Assembly: GCA_946405485.1 (NCBI GenBank)
Contig: CAMJHJ010000071.1
Span: 1-10,408 of the forward strand
DNA length: 10,408 nucleotides
Origin: an uncultured Bacteroidales bacterium
GTDB taxonomy: Bacteria; Bacteroidota; Bacteroidia; Bacteroidales; UBA932
Direction: 5' to 3'
Both the position numbers and the translations under genes were made by a program. Of this stretch, positions 7,370 through 10,408 are shown piece by piece (within the stretch, counting starts at the first letter, position 1; every line of letters begins with the position of its first letter). The notes below the pieces were generated by a model. That model ran no database searches. It was not told where the DNA came from and was given only the letters and a program-made list of their open reading frames with translations.

Positions 7370-7708
7370 ATGCAGCGAAGGTTGGGCGGTATCAGCAGGA
7401 AGGACCCCGTGGCCATGGAGGAACTGGTGCAGATGTTCATCAAGTCGATGAAACTCTCTGCCGGTCTCAATACCCGCCGTATTTTCGAGGCCTGGGATGC
7501 CGCTTCGGGCGCGTCCAGATATACGCTGCGCCGCTATTTCCGGGACGGGAAGCTATATATCACTTTGAATTCGTCCATGGTCCGGAATCAGCTGGGCTTC
7601 CAGAAAGCGGAGCTGGTGGACCGCATCAATGAGATTCTCCGGGAGGACGAGCTTTTCCTGAAGGACGACCCTCAAGTCAAGTATGTGGAAGAATTGATCC
7701 TGAAATGA
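7370..7708 (+). CDS. DUF721/DciA-like protein (putative replicative helicase loader)
   Basis: A 112-residue soluble protein of the DUF721 family, which includes DciA, the widespread protein that helps load the DnaB replicative helicase where DnaC/DnaI is absent. The N-terminal half has a helix with the family tryptophan (Trp42 in I-F-E-A-W-D). Next comes a beta stretch (Y-F-R-D-G-K-L-Y-I-T-L-N-S-S) and then the helix M-V-R-N-Q-L-G-F-Q-K leading to R-I-N-E-I, the usual DUF721 order. At this length it is essentially the DUF721 domain alone, as in other Bacteroidetes copies. It starts three bases after the recF stop. Its TGA is inside an ATGA overlap with pdxB, so the genes are probably co-transcribed and coupled. 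Family membership is clear; the helicase-loading role is known for distant DciA proteins and inferred here. Confidence 0.87.
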   Translation: MQRRLGGISRKDPVAMEELVQMFIKSMKLSAGLNTRRIFEAWDAASGASRYTLRRYFRDGKLYITLNSSMVRNQLGFQKAELVDRINEILREDELFLKDDPQVKYVEELILK

Positions 7709-8739
7709 AATTCGTTGTAGATAAGACCATTCCGTTCATCGAAAACCTCTTCGAGCCTTATGCCGAAGTCGTGTATCTCGAGGGTAAGGACATCACTTCC
7801 GATGATGTCCGGGATGCTGACGCGCTGGTGATCCGCACGCGTACGAAGTGCAATGCCGATCTGCTGGACGGGTCCTCGGTCAGGATGATTTCCACGGCAA
7901 GCATCGGCTCCGACCATATCGACCATGAGTATTGCCTGGAACATGGCATCCACTTCGCAACGGCGTCCGGCTGCAATGCGGTTGGAGTGATGAACTATGT
8001 GTTCGCCGCCCTGTACGGCATCGCCGCCAGGAAGTCCATCGACCTGGAAGGCAAGACACTGGGTATCGTGGGCGTAGGGAACACCGGGTCCCGTGTCGCT
8101 GCGATGGCCCGCCATATCGGCTTGAAGACCCTGCTTTGCGATCCTCCCCGCGCTGCGGCCGAAGGCCCCGATTCTTTCTGCTCTCTGGAGACTCTGCTGG
8201 AGCAGTCCGACGCCGTGACCCTGCATGTCCCGCTGTCGGAACAGACACGGAAGATGGCGGACGATGCCTTTTTCCAGGCGATGAAACCGGGCGCCCTGTT
8301 CATCAACACGGCGCGCGGTGAGGTGGTGGATGAGCCGTCCCTGTTGCGCGCCATTCCCCGTCTCGGGGCGGTCATCATCGATACATGGAACAACGAGCCT
8401 TATATCAATCTGGACCTGGTCGAACGGGTGGATATCGCGACGCCGCATATCGCCGGTTATTCCTATCAGGGAAAGCAGAACGGTACGGCGCTGGCGGTCC
8501 GTGCCATCGCCCGCTTCTTCGGAATCGAGCCTTTGTATGAGTTCTATCCCGAGACACCGATCGCGGAGCTGGAGGCCATCAAGTTGAACCTGAAGGGTAA
8601 GCCCCAGGGGGAGATAGCTTCGGTGCTTTCATACAATTATCCGATTTTTACGGATGATTTCATGTTCCGGATGAATCCTGCCGGATTTGAGAACCTGCGG
8701 CTCAATTATAGCTATCGCCGGGAGTTTTATGTCGAATAA
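7705..8739 (+). CDS. pdxB: 4-phosphoerythronate dehydrogenase
   Basis: A 344-residue cytosolic NAD-dependent D-2-hydroxyacid dehydrogenase. It oxidises 4-phosphoerythronate to 2-oxo-3-hydroxy-4-phosphobutanoate, the second step of the DXP-dependent route to pyridoxal phosphate. The Rossmann loop is GVGNTG (residues 123-128). The catalytic triad is intact: Arg204 in NTARGE, Glu231 in D-T-W-N-N-E-P, and His248 in TPHIAGY. The last of these continues Y-S-Y-Q-G-K-x-N-G-T, close to the PdxB version rather than to other family members. The C-terminal part after the His is shorter than in E. coli PdxB (378 residues), mainly in the dimerisation region. The start ATG overlaps the DUF721 stop by four bases. 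The 3' end probably overlaps the DUF4301 start by 11 bases. Other pdx genes are not in the window. Confidence 0.93.
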   Translation: MKFVVDKTIPFIENLFEPYAEVVYLEGKDITSDDVRDADALVIRTRTKCNADLLDGSSVRMISTASIGSDHIDHEYCLEHGIHFATASGCNAVGVMNYVFAALYGIAARKSIDLEGKTLGIVGVGNTGSRVAAMARHIGLKTLLCDPPRAAAEGPDSFCSLETLLEQSDAVTLHVPLSEQTRKMADDAFFQAMKPGALFINTARGEVVDEPSLLRAIPRLGAVIIDTWNNEPYINLDLVERVDIATPHIAGYSYQGKQNGTALAVRAIARFFGIEPLYEFYPETPIAELEAIKLNLKGKPQGEIASVLSYNYPIFTDDFMFRMNPAGFENLRLNYSYRREFYVE

Positions 8740-10288
8740 CCAAGCATTTGAAATTATGAATAAAGTCGAATCTCAAGTCGAACGCTTCAAGAAAGGTTTT
8801 CCCTGGCTCAACCTCATCGCGCCAGCTACTCCCGAGCGTGGGATCTGTCAGCTTTCTGAACAAGAAATAGAGGCTGCAGTTGCCTATGAGCCTGCTTTTC
8901 CTGTCCGTGGCCGTTGTAAGTTCGTTCCGGCGTCCGGAGCGGCCTCCCGGATGTTCAAGGATATCTTCGCCGGACTAGATATATTGAAAAAGGGCGAAGA
9001 TGTCGATCCGCAGTCTGCGGTTGCGAAACTCGCCGCCTCGATCGACCGCTTCGCATTCTGGTCGGCAGAGCTGTTCGGACCTGAGATCGTGGACTCCCAA
9101 GCGTTCCGCCGCTCCGTTGCGGAAAAAGTCCTGACTGACGCAGGCCTGGGCTATGGTTCCAAGCCGAAGGGCGTGGTCCGTTTCCATCGCTATGCGGACG
9201 GGGAGTGCAGGACTGCTTTTGCAGAACATCTGGTCGAGGGCCAGGCTTATATGCGCAATGAGGATGGCAGCGTCAATCTGACGGTTACCATTTCGCCGGA
9301 GCACAAGGCGCTCTTCGAGGCGGTCCTGGCGGAGGTGAAGGACGCATATGAGGCGAAATACGGCGTGCGCTACAACGTACGTTTCACTTTCCAGGATCCG
9401 GAGACGGACACGGTGGCGGTGGATATGGACAACAAGCCATTCCTGAAAGACGACGGGTCGATGCTTTTCCGTCCTGCCGGACATGGGGCTTTGATCCACA
9501 ACCTGGACGCCGTCAAAGAAGAGTTGGTCTCGATCAAGAACATCGACAACGTCTCCAACGAGCGTTTCCTTCCGCTCACTGCCAAATGGAAGAAAGTCCT
9601 GATGGGCAAGTGCCTGGAACTCAGGGATAAGATCTACATGTACCTGACGGAACTGGATATGGCCACGATGGAAGGGATCCGGGGATTCGAGCCTTTTCTC
9701 ATCGTTCCGGCCCATAACGGCCTGCAGGAGGACCGTTTCGGGACTCCCGAGGTCCAGGCCCTCTGCCAGGAGATTGAAGAATTCCTGTCCAGTGAACTAT
9801 GCATCGACATGCCGCTGGCGAAGGACTGCCGCTCGCGGGTCGAAGCGATCCGTGAGAAACTGAACCGTCCGATCCGCGTGTGCGGCATGGTCCGCAACGA
9901 GGGTCAGCCGGGTGGGGGACCTTTCCTGATCAAGGAAGAGGATGGCTCCACTTCACTGCAGATCCTGGAAAGCGTGCAGATCAATCCGGACGACCCCGCG
10001 GCCGTGGCCGCCTTGCAGTCAGCTACGCATTTCAATCCGGTCGATATCGTCTGCTGCGTGTACGACTATCAGGGTGAGAAGTTCCACCTGGCCGATTTTG
10101 TCGACGAGGAGACCGGTTTCATCAGCCGGAAGAGCTGGCAGGGACGTGAACTGAAGGCCCTGGAGCTCCCGGGTCTCTGGAATGGCTCCATGAGCCGCTG
10201 GAACACCCTGTTCGTCGAGGTGCCCGCCGAGACCTTCAGCCCCGTCAAGGTCGTCCTCGACTTGTTGAAAGCGCCGCACCAGGCATAG
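8729..10288 (+). CDS. DUF4301 family protein, possible nucleotidyltransferase-like fold
   Basis: A 519-residue soluble protein, no signal peptide or membrane helix, of the Bacteroidetes-enriched DUF4301 family. Its biochemical function is not known to me. Conserved-looking blocks in order: F-K-x-G-F-P-W near residue 27; F-V-P-A-S-G-A-A-S-R-M-F-K (65-77); R-T-A-F-A-E-H-L (161-168); P-A-G-H-G-A-L-I-H-N-L (249-259); N-G-L-Q-E-D-R-F-G-T-P-E; and V-R-N-E-G-Q-P-G-G-G-P-F (388-399). The second resembles the glycine/serine-rich nucleotide loop of sugar-phosphate nucleotidyltransferases; the fourth resembles the P-x-G-x-G-x-L block of UDP-sugar pyrophosphorylases. That similarity is my inference. I chose ATG 8729 because GGGAG lies just upstream and the first 23 residues fit the helix that precedes F-K-x-G-F-P in relatives. 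ATG 8756 is the alternative; an in-frame ATG at 8687 is too deep inside pdxB. The operon position hints at a housekeeping role. Confidence 0.85.
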   Translation: MSNNQAFEIMNKVESQVERFKKGFPWLNLIAPATPERGICQLSEQEIEAAVAYEPAFPVRGRCKFVPASGAASRMFKDIFAGLDILKKGEDVDPQSAVAKLAASIDRFAFWSAELFGPEIVDSQAFRRSVAEKVLTDAGLGYGSKPKGVVRFHRYADGECRTAFAEHLVEGQAYMRNEDGSVNLTVTISPEHKALFEAVLAEVKDAYEAKYGVRYNVRFTFQDPETDTVAVDMDNKPFLKDDGSMLFRPAGHGALIHNLDAVKEELVSIKNIDNVSNERFLPLTAKWKKVLMGKCLELRDKIYMYLTELDMATMEGIRGFEPFLIVPAHNGLQEDRFGTPEVQALCQEIEEFLSSELCIDMPLAKDCRSRVEAIREKLNRPIRVCGMVRNEGQPGGGPFLIKEEDGSTSLQILESVQINPDDPAAVAALQSATHFNPVDIVCCVYDYQGEKFHLADFVDEETGFISRKSWQGRELKALELPGLWNGSMSRWNTLFVEVPAETFSPVKVVLDLLKAPHQA

Positions 10289-10326
10289 GTTATCAGATTA
10301 GTAATCAATAGCATCCATAGTCATCC
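10289..10326 (+). other. Short AT-rich intergenic gap
   Basis: These 38 bases separate DUF4301 from the next reading frame. They contain an 11-base near-palindrome (GATTA-G-TAATC, 10296-10306) and a 7-base direct repeat CATCCAT at 10312-10318 and 10322-10328, ten bases apart, the second copy overlapping the start codon. There is no terminator hairpin with a T-run and no TAnnTTTG box, so I cannot say whether the downstream gene belongs to the same transcript. Confidence 0.35.
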
Positions 10327-10408
10327 ATGAAAACGGATTTCAGAGAGCAATACCTTGCCCCCTCCGCCTGCGTTCTCCTGGTGGAATTGTCTTCTGTCAT
10401 CGCCGAAA
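10327..10408 (+). CDS. Start of a short Bacteroidales-type peptide gene, 3' truncated by window
   Basis: The ATG at 10327 opens a frame that is still open at the window end (27 codons visible). The start, with Y-L-A-P-S-A followed by V-L-L-V-E-L, resembles the many short Bacteroidales proteins beginning roughly M-K-x-x-Y-x-x-P and V-x-x-L-x-x-E, which often sit beside surface-protein genes and have no known function. It lies 38 bases after the DUF4301 stop. No convincing promoter box or terminator was found in that gap. The call rests on a partial sequence and resemblance only. Confidence 0.45.
   Translation, partial: MKTDFREQYLAPSACVLLVELSSVIAE

Noticed and set aside
8687..8728. Upstream ATG at 8687 as the DUF4301 start
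   Set aside because: It would overlap pdxB by 53 bases and add 14 residues without family resemblance, while ATG 8729 has GGGAG upstream.
10296..10306. Near-palindrome GATTA-G-TAATC as a terminator or operator
   Set aside because: A one-base centre cannot form a hairpin loop, and an 11-base match in AT-rich spacer can arise by chance; noted only in the gap description.
1..10408. Defence system, prophage, integrative element or CRISPR array
   Set aside because: No integrase, transposase, toxin-antitoxin pair, nuclease/helicase defence genes, att-like repeats or spaced repeats are present. RecF is the ordinary housekeeping protein with full-length family motifs, not a defence-associated ATPase.

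Overview
The window looks like chromosomal DNA of a GC-rich member of the Bacteroidales. The evidence is a cell-surface lipoprotein with repeated beta domains, a subtilisin-like lipoprotein paired with a PorV/PorQ-family outer-membrane protein, a DUF4301 protein, few Shine-Dalgarno sequences, and TAnnTTTG-type -7 promoter boxes. The GC-rich, strongly biased codon use would fit Alistipes or an uncultured high-GC Bacteroidales lineage, but the sequence alone does not fix the genus.

Left part (1-4742, + strand): the 3' end of a repeat-containing surface protein runs to a strong intrinsic terminator. A probable two-gene operon follows: an S8 serine peptidase (lipobox, prodomain, intact Asp/His/Asn/Ser catalytic set, an EF-hand-like loop, FnIII and cadherin-like domains, and a C-terminal domain like the type IX secretion sorting domain), then a PorV/PorQ-like beta-barrel whose start codon overlaps the peptidase stop. 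The pair suggests a surface protease made together with an outer-membrane partner.

Middle (4730-6199, - strand): a sodium:solute symporter, convergent with the barrel gene and overlapping it by 13 bp. Its start faces recF across a 69-bp spacer holding two mirror-image TATCTTTG boxes, probably overlapping divergent promoters. The symporter lacks the first membrane helix usual in its relatives.

Right part (6269-10288, + strand): a tight four-gene operon of recF (DNA repair), a DUF721/DciA-like gene (replicative helicase loading), pdxB (vitamin B6 synthesis) and a DUF4301 gene of unknown function. Spacings are 3 nt, then a 4-bp overlap, then an 11-bp overlap, so translational coupling is likely. 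The DUF4301 protein carries motifs resembling UDP-sugar pyrophosphorylases. The first 27 codons of another gene, a short Bacteroidales-type peptide, begin at 10327 and run off the window.

No RNA genes, insertion sequences, CRISPR arrays or prophage genes were seen. No gene-free stretch exceeds about 70 bases. Most genes are housekeeping or surface genes of known type. The most interesting points are the peptidase/barrel pair and the DUF4301 motif resemblance.
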